Notes: a model not told the origin generated them from the sequence alone. Positions 35,192 through 44,646 are shown, counted from the stretch's first letter. The stretch is 57,413 bases of DNA from Acidocella sp. (GCA_031291755.1 JARLIK010000015.1:1-57413); one strand, 5' to 3'. Made by a program: numbers and translations.

Positions 35192-35589
35192 GGGGATGTG
35201 ATTTGCGGCAAGTATTAATTCTGGCGTCGCTGCTTCTGCTGGGCGCGTGCAGCAGTGAGCGGCATTTCGGCATGGATACGCTCTGGCCGTTCGGCAACCC
35301 CAATGCGCCGATCGCCAGCGGTGAAACCGCGCAGCGGGCGCTGGGTAATTCACCGCCAGTGACGCCGATCGCACCGCAGGCCGGCAATGTCTGGCCGGGG
35401 CCGGTGCAGCCGGTGCCTACCATCGCCGATCAGCAAAAACAGATGACCCAGCCGCTCGGTGATGCTTATACGCCGTCATTACCCTCGCCCTATCCGCCAG
35501 GGGTAACGCCGCCTACGGATGCCGATTTGAGCGGCGCAGATTTTTCGGCGGCCCCCGGGGCTACGGCTACCAAGGTTGAACCAAAATAA
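35188..35589 (+). CDS. small proline-rich lipoprotein
   Basis: A 133-residue product with a lipoprotein signal. The hydrophobic run VLILASLLLLG ends in the lipobox LLGAC, with Cys near residue 21. The mature part is Pro/Gly/Ala-rich and probably unstructured, without recognisable domains. Ser-Ser after the Cys suggests outer membrane sorting by Lol rules. It is coupled to mobB (ATGA) and moaD (TAATG), an unusual position inside a cofactor operon. Function unknown; similar short Pro-rich lipoproteins are typical lineage-specific genes. Confidence 0.72.
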   Translation: MRGCDLRQVLILASLLLLGACSSERHFGMDTLWPFGNPNAPIASGETAQRALGNSPPVTPIAPQAGNVWPGPVQPVPTIADQQKQMTQPLGDAYTPSLPSPYPPGVTPPTDADLSGADFSAAPGATATKVEPK

Positions 35590-35840
35590 TGAAGCTGCTG
35601 TATTTCGCCTGGCTGCGTGAAAAAATTGGTCTCTCGGAAGAAGACGTGGTGCTGCCTGCGGAATTGGTGAGTGTGGCGGATTTGGTGGGATGGTTAAGCG
35701 GGCGCGGGGCGGGCTATCAGGCGGCGTTTGCACAGGCTAAATTGGTACGCTGCGCGATTGACCAGAATTTTGCGCAAGCTAATTCGAGCATTGCAGGGGC
35801 CAAGGAAATTGCGTTTTTTCCGCCGGTGACGGGGGGATAA
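35589..35840 (+). CDS. moaD: molybdopterin synthase sulfur carrier subunit
   Basis: The ubiquitin-fold small subunit of MPT synthase, 83 residues. It begins KLLYFAWLREKIGLSEEDV and ends in the PPVTGG tail, whose terminal Gly is adenylated and thiocarboxylated. One-base overlaps couple it to the lipoprotein upstream and moaE downstream. Confidence 0.93.
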   Translation: MKLLYFAWLREKIGLSEEDVVLPAELVSVADLVGWLSGRGAGYQAAFAQAKLVRCAIDQNFAQANSSIAGAKEIAFFPPVTGG

Positions 35841-36283
35841 TGCCGCGAATCATCGTTCAGCATGAGGATTTTGATGCCGGTGCTGAACTGGCGCGGTTGA
35901 ATGCGGATGATGTTGGCGGAATTGGTAGTTTCATCGGCGTGGTGCGCGGCGAAGGAAAAATTACCGCGCTGCACCTGGAACATTACCCTGCCATGACCGA
36001 GCGGGCGCTGGCGAAAATTGCCGATGAGGCGATGGCGCGCTGGCCGCTCAGTGATTGCACCATCATCCACCGGGTCGGCACGCTGCATCCGGGCGACAAT
36101 ATTGTGTTCGTGGCAGCCGCCAGTGCACACCGGGACGCCGCATTGCGGGCCACGGCATTTTTGATCGACTGGCTGAAAACCTCGGCACCCTTTTGGAAGC
36201 GCGAGGATTTTGTCAGCGGCACCAGCGCCTGGGTCGCGGCCCGCGAGGCCGATGAAGCCGCGGCCGCCGTGTGGGCTAATTGA
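35840..36283 (+). CDS. moaE: molybdopterin synthase catalytic subunit
   Basis: MoaE converts precursor Z (cPMP) to molybdopterin using MoaD thiocarboxylate. The 147-residue protein shows GAFIGVVR-like GSFIGVVRGE, HLEHYPAMTE, RVGTLHPGDNIVFVAAASAHR and the catalytic lysine segment LKTSAPFWKRE. It is the last gene of the operon; 51 bases separate it from the sulfhydrylase. Confidence 0.94.
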   Translation: MPRIIVQHEDFDAGAELARLNADDVGGIGSFIGVVRGEGKITALHLEHYPAMTERALAKIADEAMARWPLSDCTIIHRVGTLHPGDNIVFVAAASAHRDAALRATAFLIDWLKTSAPFWKREDFVSGTSAWVAAREADEAAAAVWAN

Positions 36284-36334
36284 GTTTATTGAAGACTGCG
36301 TAAACGATAAAAATAATTTTTGAGGAGCAACGAC

Positions 36335-37624
36335 ATGGCCACTTCATCACGTCACCCCGAGACTTTGGCTCTGCACGCCGGCTGGCGGGCGGATGCCACC
36401 ACCGGCTCGGTGGCGGTGCCGATTCATCAGACCACCTCGTACCAGTTCAACAGCCCGGAACATGCGGCGAATTTGTTTGCGCTGAAGGAATTCGGCAATA
36501 TTTACACCCGCATTATGAACCCCACCACGGCGGTGCTGGAAGAGCGCCTCGCCGCGATTGAAGGCGGGGTGGCGGCGCTGTGCGTGGCCTCCGGTCAGGC
36601 GGCCTCGGCCTATGCGGTGCAGAACTTGGCGCGGGCTGGTGATAACATTGTCTCATCGACAAATCTGTATGGCGGCACCTGGAACTTGTTCGCCAACACG
36701 CTGAAGGACCAGGGCATCGAGGTGCGGTTTGTCGACCCTGCCGACCCGGAAAATTTTCGCCGCGCCACTGATGATAAAACCCGCGCCTATTACGCTGAAA
36801 CCTTGCCGAACCCGAAGCTGAAAGTGTTCCCGATTGCCGAGGTAGCGGCGATTGGCCGGCCCTTGGGGATTCCGTTGATTGTGGATAATACGGCGGCGCC
36901 GTTGCTGGCGCGGCCGTTCGACCATGGCGCCGCGATCGTGGTGTATTCCACCACCAAATATATCGGCGGGCACGGAACCTCGATTGGCGGCGCGATCATT
37001 GATGGCGGTAATTTCGATTGGGGTGCGAATCCGGCGCGGCAGCCCTCACTGAATACGCCCGATAATAGTTACCACGGCGCGGTGTGGGTGGAGGCGGTGA
37101 AGCCGCTGGGGCCGATTGCCTATATCATCCGCGCCCGTGTGGTGGTGCTGCGGGATTTGGGTGCGGCACTCTCGCCGTTTAACGCCTTCCAGATCATTCA
37201 GGGGCTGGAGACATTGCCGTTGCGCATTACCCGGCATTGCGAAAATGCTGAAGCTGTCGTGAAGTTTTTAACCGCGCAGAAAAATGTGACGAAGGTGATT
37301 CATCCCAGCGTCGCCACCGGTGATGATAAAATCCGGGCGGAAAAATACCTCAAAGGCGGCCATGGCGGGCTGGTAGGGTTTGAACTGGCGGGCGGCAAGG
37401 AAGCCGGTGTGAAATTTATTTCGGCACTCAAACTATTTTATCATGTCGCCAATATTGGTGATTCGCGCAGCCTCGCCATTCACCCGGCCAGCACCACCCA
37501 TTCGCAATTATCACCCGAGGATCAGCTTTCGACCGGTGTCTCGGAGGGATACGTCAGGTTGTCGATCGGGCTTGAGCACATTGACGATATTATTGTGGAC
37601 CTCACGCAAGCCCTCGGTGCCTAG
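36335..37624 (+). CDS. metY: O-acetylhomoserine sulfhydrylase
   Basis: A PLP-dependent Cys/Met metabolism enzyme making homocysteine from O-acetylhomoserine and sulfide. Its 429 residues match the long OAH-sulfhydrylase class rather than the shorter cystathionine enzymes. Key blocks: HPETLALHAGWR, YTRIMNPTT, the Schiff-base lysine in YSTTKYIGGHG (about residue 207), and SIGLEHIDDI at the C-terminus. The ATG at 36335 has a GAGGAG Shine-Dalgarno 8 bases upstream; five upstream codons are unlikely. It completes the direct sulfhydrylation route with metX at 3.8 kb. Confidence 0.94.
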   Translation: MATSSRHPETLALHAGWRADATTGSVAVPIHQTTSYQFNSPEHAANLFALKEFGNIYTRIMNPTTAVLEERLAAIEGGVAALCVASGQAASAYAVQNLARAGDNIVSSTNLYGGTWNLFANTLKDQGIEVRFVDPADPENFRRATDDKTRAYYAETLPNPKLKVFPIAEVAAIGRPLGIPLIVDNTAAPLLARPFDHGAAIVVYSTTKYIGGHGTSIGGAIIDGGNFDWGANPARQPSLNTPDNSYHGAVWVEAVKPLGPIAYIIRARVVVLRDLGAALSPFNAFQIIQGLETLPLRITRHCENAEAVVKFLTAQKNVTKVIHPSVATGDDKIRAEKYLKGGHGGLVGFELAGGKEAGVKFISALKLFYHVANIGDSRSLAIHPASTTHSQLSPEDQLSTGVSEGYVRLSIGLEHIDDIIVDLTQALGA

Positions 37625-37659
37625 TTTGCCCTGCCTAATGTCTCCGCTATAGTCGGGCA

Positions 37660-38175
37660 ATGGACCTTAAAGATCATATTCGCGGCATCCCTGATTTCCC
37701 CAAGCCGGGGATTCTTTTCTACGATATCTCAACATTGCTACGGCATGCCGACGCCTGGCAGGTGGCGGTGGGGCGGATGGCGAACCTGGTGCGGGCGTAT
37801 CATCCCACCGTATTGGCCGGAGTTGAGAGCCGGGGCTTTTTGCTGGCGGCACCTTTGGCGCTGAAAATGGGCTGCGGGTTTGTGATGCTGCGCAAACGCG
37901 GCAAGTTGCCGGGTGCTACGGTCGGGCTGGATTACGACCTCGAATATGGCCAGGACCGCATTGAAATTCAGGCCGATGCCGTGCAGCCCGGTGCGCGGGT
38001 GGTGGTGGTGGATGATCTGTTGGCGACGGGTGGCACTATGGCGGCGGGCATCAAATTGCTGGAAAACGTCGGTGCAGAGGTGGTGGCAGCCGCAGCATTG
38101 ATCGAGCTGAGCTTCCTGGGTGGCCGCAAGCGGCTCAGCGTGCCGTTCGAGTCGCTGGTTCAGTACGATAGCTGA
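37660..38175 (+). CDS. apt: adenine phosphoribosyltransferase
   Basis: A purine salvage enzyme of 171 residues. It starts [23 protein letters not shown] and contains AGVESRGF and the PRPP loop [14 protein letters not shown]. Standard length and motifs. It stands 35 bases after metY and 34 bases before the binding-protein gene. Confidence 0.95.
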   Translation: MDLKDHIRGIPDFPKPGILFYDISTLLRHADAWQVAVGRMANLVRAYHPTVLAGVESRGFLLAAPLALKMGCGFVMLRKRGKLPGATVGLDYDLEYGQDRIEIQADAVQPGARVVVVDDLLATGGTMAAGIKLLENVGAEVVAAAALIELSFLGGRKRLSVPFESLVQYDS

Positions 38176-38209
38176 CGCGCAAAAGGCTGGCGCGATGGGT
38201 GGGATATTC

Positions 38210-39238
38210 ATGAAACGCCGGAGCTTTCTGGCCACCGCCGTCATATCGGGGATGTTGCCGAAATTGGCCTTGGCCGATGCCGGGGCACCGTCGCTCACCT
38301 TGCTGGTGGCCGGCCCTGACGGCGAGCTGACCAGCCGCTGGGGCAATGCGATGGCGCTCAGCATGTCCACCGGGTTTCCGGGCACACCCAATATCATCAC
38401 CCAGCCGACCGGCGGGCTGGATGGGGTGACCGGCGCCAACAAGCTCGATGCGCTGGTGGTGCCGGATGGTAAAACCGCCGCGATTCTGCCGGGCGCGTCG
38501 CTGATCGCCTGGCTGACGGGTGACAGCCGCGTGCATTTCGACCCGACCCGCTGGGCACCGGTGATGGCCGGCACAAATTCCGGCGTGCTGGTTGTACGGC
38601 TGGGCGATAAGGTGCCGAGCCTGGAGGCTTTGCAGGCGTTTGGCACGTTGCGGTTGGCTGCGGACCAGCCCGAGAGCAATGATTTACCGGCGTTGATCGC
38701 GCTGAACCGGATGGGCGTGCAGGTCGCGCCGATTTTCGGCCTGCGCGGCACGGCGGCCAAAACCCGCGCCTTTGTGGCTGGTGATGTCGATGCGATTTTT
38801 CTGTGCGGTGAGGGCGTGCCGGAGGATGTCGCGCCCTTGAGTGCCAATGGCGGCGTGGTGGCGTTCTCGATCGGCCGGATGGTTGACGGCGTTTTACAGT
38901 CCGACCCGCTGTTTCCCGGCGTGCCGGAAGCCACCCAGTTCGCCCCGGCGGCGAGCTTGCTGGGGGCGGCGTATAAAGCTGCGGCGGCGGCGGCGCGGCT
39001 GGATTATTTCATGGTATTGCCAAGGCTGTCTGACCCTGCCTCGCTGGCGGCATGGCGGCATGCCGCCGATACCGCGATTGCCAGCCCGGCCCTGGTGGCG
39101 GCGGCCAGTGCCAGTTCGGTAGCGCTGCTTGCGGCAGGCGATGCGATTGCGGAACTGGCGGCGTTGGATATTTCAACGGTTGACCAGGTGGGCTTGCAAA
39201 ATTTCCTGTCCGCGCAATTTGGCTGGCACGCGGACTAA
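38210..39238 (+). CDS. orphan periplasmic substrate-binding protein, TctC/Bug-like
   Basis: From ATG 38210 the 342-residue precursor carries a Tat-like signal (MKRRSFLATAVISG, cleavage near ALA). The mature part resembles tripartite tricarboxylate receptor (Bug/TctC) proteins: LLVAGPDGELTSRWGNAMA, QPTGGLDGVTGANKL, and LRGTAAKTRAFVAGDVDAIFL. It is divergent from the canonical family. No transporter membrane genes are nearby. The frame opens upstream to 38120, inside apt, but the signal peptide fixes the start. Ligand unknown. Confidence 0.65.
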   Translation: MKRRSFLATAVISGMLPKLALADAGAPSLTLLVAGPDGELTSRWGNAMALSMSTGFPGTPNIITQPTGGLDGVTGANKLDALVVPDGKTAAILPGASLIAWLTGDSRVHFDPTRWAPVMAGTNSGVLVVRLGDKVPSLEALQAFGTLRLAADQPESNDLPALIALNRMGVQVAPIFGLRGTAAKTRAFVAGDVDAIFLCGEGVPEDVAPLSANGGVVAFSIGRMVDGVLQSDPLFPGVPEATQFAPAASLLGAAYKAAAAAARLDYFMVLPRLSDPASLAAWRHAADTAIASPALVAAASASSVALLAAGDAIAELAALDISTVDQVGLQNFLSAQFGWHAD

Positions 39239-39244
39239 CCCGGT

Positions 39245-40660
39245 TTGGCGAAACCGGCTCATCAGTTTGTTTGTTCTGAGTGCGGCACCGCCTACCCTAA
39301 GTGGGCGGGCAAGTGCGAGGTGTGCGAGGGCTGGAATACGCTGGAAGAGAGCGTCATGCCCAAGGCTTTGCCGGGCGGCATGAAGCCGAAGGTGAAAGCC
39401 GGGAAAATCGAGTTTTTTGGCCTGGCGGGGGTGAACCCGCCGCCGCCGCGGGTGCCGACCACGATTGTGGAATTTGACCGCGTGCTGGGCGGCGGGCTGG
39501 TGCCGGCTTCAGTGGTGCTGGTGGGTGGTGATCCGGGAATTGGTAAATCCACCTTGCTGCTGCAGGCGGGTGCGGCGTTGGGTCATGCCGGGAAGCGGGT
39601 TTTGTATATTTCGGGTGAGGAATCGATTGATCAAATCCGGTTGCGGGCGGCGCGGCTGGGGCTGACCAAAGCGCCGATGGACCTCGCCGCTGCTACCCAG
39701 TTGGGCGATATTCTGGCCAGCTTCGCGCAATTTCCTGATGCCTCGCTGGTGGTGATCGATTCGATCCAGACAATGTGGACCGATGGGGTGGAATCCGCAC
39801 CAGGCTCAGTGAGCCAGGTACGGGCGGCGGCGTTTGAGCTGATCCGAGCCGCCAAGACGCAAGGCTTTGCGCTGATGCTGGTTGGGCATGTGACCAAGGA
39901 GGGCAGCCTCGCCGGGCCGCGGGTGCTCGAGCACATGGTGGATGTGGTGCTGCATTTTGAGGGTGACCGGGGGCATCAATTCCGGATTTTGCGCGGCGTG
40001 AAAAATCGTTTTGGCGCGACTGATGAGATCGGCGTGTTTGAGATGACCGGCGGCGGGCTGGCGGAAGTCGCCAACCCCTCGGCGCTGTTTCTGGCCGAGC
40101 GGCGCGGCAATGTCTCGGGCAGCGCGGTGTTTGCAGGCCTGGAGGGTTCGCGCCCGGTGCTGGTGGAAATTCAGGTATTGCTGGCGCCGAACCCCGGCGG
40201 GTCGCCACGCCGCTCGGTGATCGGCTGGGACTCCGGGCGGCTCTCAATGCTGCTGGCGGTGCTGGAAACCCGCTGCGGGCTGAAGCTCGCGATGAATGAC
40301 GTGTATTTGAATGTCGCCGGCGGCCTGCGGGTGAGCGAGCCGGCGGCGGATCTGGCGGTGGCGGCGGCGTTGATTTCAGCGGCCTCTGACGTGCCGACCG
40401 ACCCGCAGATGGTGTTTTTTGGCGAGATCGGGTTGTCAGGCGAATTGCGGCAGGTGGCGCAGGCGGAATTGCGTTTGAAGGAGGCTGCCAAGCTGGGGTT
40501 CGCGCAGGCGGCCTGCCCGAAGCGGGTGGCCGGGGGTGCCGCGAAAATCGCCGTGCCGAGCAGCCTGAAACTGCTTGAAATCGGCCATCTGACGGACCTT
40601 GTTGCAATTGTCACCCGTGGGTTAAAGCCTGGGGTAAAGCCGGGTAGCGGGGGAGGATGA
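39245..40660 (+). CDS. radA: DNA repair protein RadA
   Basis: RadA is a DnaB-like branch-migration helicase used in recombination. N-terminal C4 zinc finger (Cys10, 13, 24, 27), Walker A GGDPGIGKSTLL, and the RadA-specific KNRFG motif (GVKNRFGATDEIG). A C-terminal Lon-protease-like domain (LNVAGGLRVSEPAADLAVAAAL) follows. 471 residues. The start is a TTG at 39245 giving MAKPAHQFVC, the conserved N-terminus; no suitable ATG exists. It lies six bases after the binding-protein stop. Confidence 0.95.
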   Translation: MAKPAHQFVCSECGTAYPKWAGKCEVCEGWNTLEESVMPKALPGGMKPKVKAGKIEFFGLAGVNPPPPRVPTTIVEFDRVLGGGLVPASVVLVGGDPGIGKSTLLLQAGAALGHAGKRVLYISGEESIDQIRLRAARLGLTKAPMDLAAATQLGDILASFAQFPDASLVVIDSIQTMWTDGVESAPGSVSQVRAAAFELIRAAKTQGFALMLVGHVTKEGSLAGPRVLEHMVDVVLHFEGDRGHQFRILRGVKNRFGATDEIGVFEMTGGGLAEVANPSALFLAERRGNVSGSAVFAGLEGSRPVLVEIQVLLAPNPGGSPRRSVIGWDSGRLSMLLAVLETRCGLKLAMNDVYLNVAGGLRVSEPAADLAVAAALISAASDVPTDPQMVFFGEIGLSGELRQVAQAELRLKEAAKLGFAQAACPKRVAGGAAKIAVPSSLKLLEIGHLTDLVAIVTRGLKPGVKPGSGGG

Positions 40661-40664
40661 ACCG

Positions 40665-41234
40665 ATGACATGGGTAGATGGTGTGGCAATCGCGATTGTG
40701 GTGCTGTCGGCGGTATTTTCGCTGGTGCGCGGCTTTGTGCGCGAAATGCTGGGCGTATTTGCCTGGGCCGGCGCGATTTTTGTGGCGCTGAAATCCTACA
40801 ATCTGGTGCAGCCCTATGTGGCCAGCGTGCTGCCCGCGAAAAATCTGGTGGTGCCGGTTTCCATCGGCGTGGTGTTTATCGTGGTGTTGATTGTGCTCAG
40901 TATTCTGAGCGCCTGGATCGGCGGTATGGTGCGGGAATCTTCGCTCTCTGGGTTGGACCGCTCGCTGGGGCTGGTGTTTGGCGTGGCGCGTGGCGGTTTT
41001 ATTTTATGCCTGGGCTATATTGGGCTTTCGATGTTTGTGATGCCGAATGAATGGCCGTTGCCGGTGCTAAATTCCCGGGTTTTACCCTACACCTACCAAG
41101 GCGCATCCGAGCTAGCGGGGCTGTTGCCGCAGGCTTACCGGCCGAATGTGCTGCCGATTCCCACCCCCAATACCCCCACGGCGGGCAGCCTGATGCAGCA
41201 GCCGGTAGCGGGCAGTGCGTTAAAGCAGGAGTAG
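40665..41234 (+). CDS. cvpA: CvpA family membrane protein
   Basis: A 189-residue protein with four transmembrane helices and the CvpA pattern VDGVAIAIVVLSAVFSLVRGFVREML. A Pro/Thr-rich C-terminal tail follows. Homologues are named for colicin V production and often precede purF; envelope homeostasis is the probable role. A GGAGG Shine-Dalgarno precedes the ATG. It is four bases from radA and upstream of purF, as in many proteobacteria. Confidence 0.9.
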   Translation: MTWVDGVAIAIVVLSAVFSLVRGFVREMLGVFAWAGAIFVALKSYNLVQPYVASVLPAKNLVVPVSIGVVFIVVLIVLSILSAWIGGMVRESSLSGLDRSLGLVFGVARGGFILCLGYIGLSMFVMPNEWPLPVLNSRVLPYTYQGASELAGLLPQAYRPNVLPIPTPNTPTAGSLMQQPVAGSALKQE

Positions 41235-41247
41235 CGTTGCCGGAATT

Positions 41248-42774
41248 GTGCCTCGACATCATCCTGTCATAAGTTTAATTGAGGCGCGCTTGCTGCAGGC
41301 TGGCGGGCGGGGGTGCTGCAAATTGATCGATGATGACAAACCGCATGAGGAATGTGGCGTTTTTGGCGTTTGGAACGTCACCGATGCCGCCGCCATAACC
41401 GCTTTGGGGCTGCATGCCTTGCAGCATCGCGGCCAGGAGGCCACAGGAATCGTCACGCATGACGGTGTGCGCTTCCATTCGCATAAGGGCCTCGGCCTGG
41501 TGGGCGATAACTACGGAGACGCCAAGGTGATGGCCGGGCTGCCGGGTTCGCGCGCCATCGGCCACAACCGCTACGCCACCACCGGCGAGACGGTGTTGCG
41601 AAATGTGCAGCCATTATTTGCAGAATTTGAATTTGGCGGGTTTGCGGTGGGGCATAACGGCAACCTCACCAACGCCCACACGCTGCGCAAGGCGCTGACC
41701 CGGCGCGGCTGTTTGTTCCAGTCCACCATGGATTCGGAAGTGTTTGTGCATCTCATCGCCATCAGCCTGTATGCCAATGTGATCGACCGGCTGATCGATG
41801 CGATCAAGCAGGTGATCGGCGCGTATTCATTGGTGGCGCTGACCAATGAGCAGCTGATCGGCGTGCGTGACCCGCTGGGCGTGCGGCCCTTGGTGCTGGG
41901 GCGGATGCATGGCGCCGATGGCAATGCCGGCTGGGTGCTGGCCTCTGAGACCTGCGGGCTGGATATCGTGGGGGCGGATTTTATCCGTGATGTCGACCCC
42001 GGTGAGATTGTGGTGATCGATTCCACCGGCGTGCAGAGCATCAAGCCATTCGCGGTGCAGGCGCCGCGTTTTTGTGTATTCGAGTATATTTATTTTGCCC
42101 GCCCGGATTCCGTGATGGAGGGCACCTCTATTTACAGCGCCCGCAAGCTGATCGGGGCGCAGTTGGCACGAGAGGCGCCGATTGCGGCGGATGTCATCGT
42201 GCCGGTACCGGATTCCGGCGTGCCTGCGGCCATGGGGTTTGCCGAGCAGAGCGGGATTGCCTTTGAGCTGGGGATCATCCGCAACCATTACGTGGGCCGG
42301 ACTTTTATTGAGCCGACTGACCAGATCAGGCATCTGGGCGTGCGGCTGAAGCATTCGGCAAACCGGGCCATTTTAGAAGGCAAGCGGGTGGTGCTGGTGG
42401 ATGATTCCATTGTGCGCGGCACCACCAGTCAGAAAATTGTGGAAATGGTGCGCGCCGCCGGGGCGGCAGAGGTGCATATGCGCATCGCAGGACCCCCGAC
42501 CACCCATTCATGTTTTTACGGGATCGACACGCCCGAGCGTGGCAAATTGCTGGCAGCGCGGAATAATGTGGAAGAAATGGCGAAGTTGATCGGGGTGGAT
42601 ACGCTGGCGTTTATCTCCATCGAGGGATTGTACCGCGCCCTTGGTAAGCCAGGGCGCGATGATAAGGCCCCGGCGTTCTGCGATGCCTGTTTTACCGGCG
42701 ATTACCCGATTGCGCTGACTGACCATTTGCAGCCGCAAAGTGCGCAACTGAATTTGCTGGCTGAGCTTACGTGA
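41248..42774 (+). CDS. purF: amidophosphoribosyltransferase
   Basis: PurF commits PRPP to purine synthesis. The Ntn-type glutaminase starts at the Cys of EECGVFGVWN, so the preceding 36 residues are a propeptide. The PRPP site VVLVDDSIVRGTTS and HNRYATTGE are present. Cysteines in RFCVFEY, HSCFYGID and FCDACFTG fit the four-Cys [4Fe-4S] pattern of the Bacillus-type enzyme. The GTG at 41248 is the best upstream start, though a downstream GTG or TTG is possible. It follows cvpA by 13 bases. Confidence 0.95.
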   Translation: MPRHHPVISLIEARLLQAGGRGCCKLIDDDKPHEECGVFGVWNVTDAAAITALGLHALQHRGQEATGIVTHDGVRFHSHKGLGLVGDNYGDAKVMAGLPGSRAIGHNRYATTGETVLRNVQPLFAEFEFGGFAVGHNGNLTNAHTLRKALTRRGCLFQSTMDSEVFVHLIAISLYANVIDRLIDAIKQVIGAYSLVALTNEQLIGVRDPLGVRPLVLGRMHGADGNAGWVLASETCGLDIVGADFIRDVDPGEIVVIDSTGVQSIKPFAVQAPRFCVFEYIYFARPDSVMEGTSIYSARKLIGAQLAREAPIAADVIVPVPDSGVPAAMGFAEQSGIAFELGIIRNHYVGRTFIEPTDQIRHLGVRLKHSANRAILEGKRVVLVDDSIVRGTTSQKIVEMVRAAGAAEVHMRIAGPPTTHSCFYGIDTPERGKLLAARNNVEEMAKLIGVDTLAFISIEGLYRALGKPGRDDKAPAFCDACFTGDYPIALTDHLQPQSAQLNLLAELT

Positions 42775-42778
42775 ACCG

Positions 42779-43186
42779 ATGATCTATCTCTACGTTGCCG
42801 TTGGCGGGGCGCTGGGCAGCATGGCGCGGTTCTGGATGGCCAATACCATGGCGATTCTCACCGGCCCGGAATTTCCCTGGGGCACTTTGTTGATCAATAT
42901 CATCGGCTCCTTCGTCATCAGCTTTTTTGGCGTGCTGGCGAGTCACGGGCTGCGATTTGCCGTGCCTTATGAGCTGCGGGTGTTTGTTACGGTGGGTTTG
43001 TGCGGCGGGTTTACCACTTTTTCATCGTTCAGTTTGCAGACAATTGACTTGATAAAAACCGGTCAGGCCGGGCGGGCGATGATTTATGCAGCAGCTTCTG
43101 TTACATTGTGCGTTGGTGCCTGCGGCTTGGGCTTTCTGGCGGCCACGGCAATCAATAACGGCCTGGGGCCGACTCGGAATTTATAG
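42779..43186 (+). CDS. crcB: fluoride efflux channel CrcB/Fluc
   Basis: A four-helix fluoride channel subunit of 135 residues. Conserved features: VGGALGSMARF at the first helix, TLLINIIGSF (the Asn pore residue) and CGGFTTFSSFSLQ (the Phe-box). It starts five bases after purF, so it is probably cotranscribed; no fluoride riboswitch can fit in the gap. Confidence 0.94.
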   Translation: MIYLYVAVGGALGSMARFWMANTMAILTGPEFPWGTLLINIIGSFVISFFGVLASHGLRFAVPYELRVFVTVGLCGGFTTFSSFSLQTIDLIKTGQAGRAMIYAAASVTLCVGACGLGFLAATAINNGLGPTRNL

Positions 43187-43448
43187 ATAAACGCGCTGCA
43201 CGACGCTGTTTTTGCAGTATTATGTTACATAGCCGCTACTAGGGCACGGTTTTGTGTCTTTTCCGCCACAGCATTTGCGCAAAGCAACAATTGGAATGGT
43301 TTGGACTGGCCTAGGCCGTAAGTTGGCATGTAGATTGCGAAATTGACGTTGTTATATGCGGCAAACTGACTGGTTCTCTTAAAGTTAGTTAAGCATCTGA
43401 ACAGGGTTTAGGCATCTACGTTTTATAACTGCGCAATTAGGAGGCAGA

Positions 43449-44618
43449 ATGATTACCATACGTCGTCAACTTCTTGGACTGGGCTTTGTGGCCGCGTCCT
43501 CTCTCTTGGCCCTCAACGCGGCCCAGGCCATGAACGGTCCCACGGCGATCCAGATTGATGGCGGCCCGCTTGGTGCGCTGCAGCTTTCCGGCGGTGTGGA
43601 TGGCTACGGCTATTATGTAAGCCCGGTCGGTGGTGGTGAGAGCACCGGCGCCAATGTCGCCAACGGCTTGGTTGAACTGCAAAAGACTGATGGTCAGCTG
43701 CAATTTACCATTGAAATTGGTTCAAACGGCGGCACCATCACCCCTGGTGCCTCGAACTATCACCCTGGTCAGACGTCCATCACGAATTTCGTGACCGGCC
43801 CGTTGTATCTGGGTTACCTCACACTCGCCCCCACGGCGGTTCCTGGCCTGACGATTTCGGCTGGTCAGCTTGGCTCACTTGAAGGCTATGAATCCGGTAT
43901 TGACTGGAACAACCCCTCGCAGCTGACCACCGCTTTGTTCTATGTGCAGAACAGCAACAGCCGCGGCGTTAGCGTGAGCTATACAAAAGGCGCGGTTGCC
44001 GCGACCGTGACCTACGGTGACGGCTTCGATTCCGGCGTGTTCAATGTTCTGCAGGGTTTGCTCACCTACACCTTTAACAGCAGCAATGTGCTGAACATTT
44101 ATGGCGAAGCCAACCTCGGCACCACCGGCCCGAATACCTTCTATTACGGCGGCGGCACGACTGGCTACGACGATCCGTATATCAACTCCAACATGATCGG
44201 CGCTTACTATAGCTACACCAACGGCAACCTGAATTTGGTGCCGGAAGTGCAGTTCCAGTACGCCAAGAAGAACGCCAGAGCAGGTATTTACAGCGGTACG
44301 ACCGATTTCGGGATGGCTTTGCTGGGGACTTACACCTTTGGTACATCGCCGTACTCGATCGGCGGTTGGGCTGAGTATTTCACCGAACACACCGGTGAAA
44401 TTGATTACTCCTCGCAATTCTCGGTGCCAAATTCCGAGGCCATTGGCTTCGCGATTTCGCCGACCTGGCAGTACAAGGACCTGTTCGCCCGTGCGAACGC
44501 TGGTTACGTTTATCTGATCAACAATACCGCTCCGGATGGTGCTAAATATGGTTTCGGTTCAGGAAGCCCAGGCCGTGGCCAGTTTGTCGGCACCCTCGAA
44601 GCCGGTTTGCTGTTCTAA
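43449..44618 (+). CDS. outer membrane beta-barrel porin
   Basis: A 389-residue precursor with a Sec signal peptide (MITIRRQLLGLGFVAASSLLALNAAQA). The mature beta-barrel has alternating aromatic strands and many Gly/Asn/Tyr turns, and ends in the C-terminal Phe (EAGLLF) recognised by the BAM machinery. It resembles the OmpL/BBP2-type porins abundant in acidophilic and acetic acid bacteria. A perfect AGGAGG Shine-Dalgarno seven bases upstream and a strong terminator suggest high, monocistronic expression. The 262-bp gap upstream from crcB should hold its promoter. Confidence 0.8.
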   Translation: MITIRRQLLGLGFVAASSLLALNAAQAMNGPTAIQIDGGPLGALQLSGGVDGYGYYVSPVGGGESTGANVANGLVELQKTDGQLQFTIEIGSNGGTITPGASNYHPGQTSITNFVTGPLYLGYLTLAPTAVPGLTISAGQLGSLEGYESGIDWNNPSQLTTALFYVQNSNSRGVSVSYTKGAVAATVTYGDGFDSGVFNVLQGLLTYTFNSSNVLNIYGEANLGTTGPNTFYYGGGTTGYDDPYINSNMIGAYYSYTNGNLNLVPEVQFQYAKKNARAGIYSGTTDFGMALLGTYTFGTSPYSIGGWAEYFTEHTGEIDYSSQFSVPNSEAIGFAISPTWQYKDLFARANAGYVYLINNTAPDGAKYGFGSGSPGRGQFVGTLEAGLLF

Positions 44619-44646
44619 GCCTTTAACCTCTAACGCCTGATGGAAG

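Noticed and set aside
37738..38934. 398-codon minus-strand frame opposite apt and the orphan binding protein
   Set aside because: Antisense to genes with clear motifs and signal peptide; composition typical of a shadow frame.
42774..42779. Fluoride riboswitch upstream of crcB
   Set aside because: crcB starts five bases after purF, so there is no room for the motif.
43187..43448. TTGACG at 43343 as a porin promoter
   Set aside because: No acceptable -10 hexamer at 16-18 bases; left unassigned.
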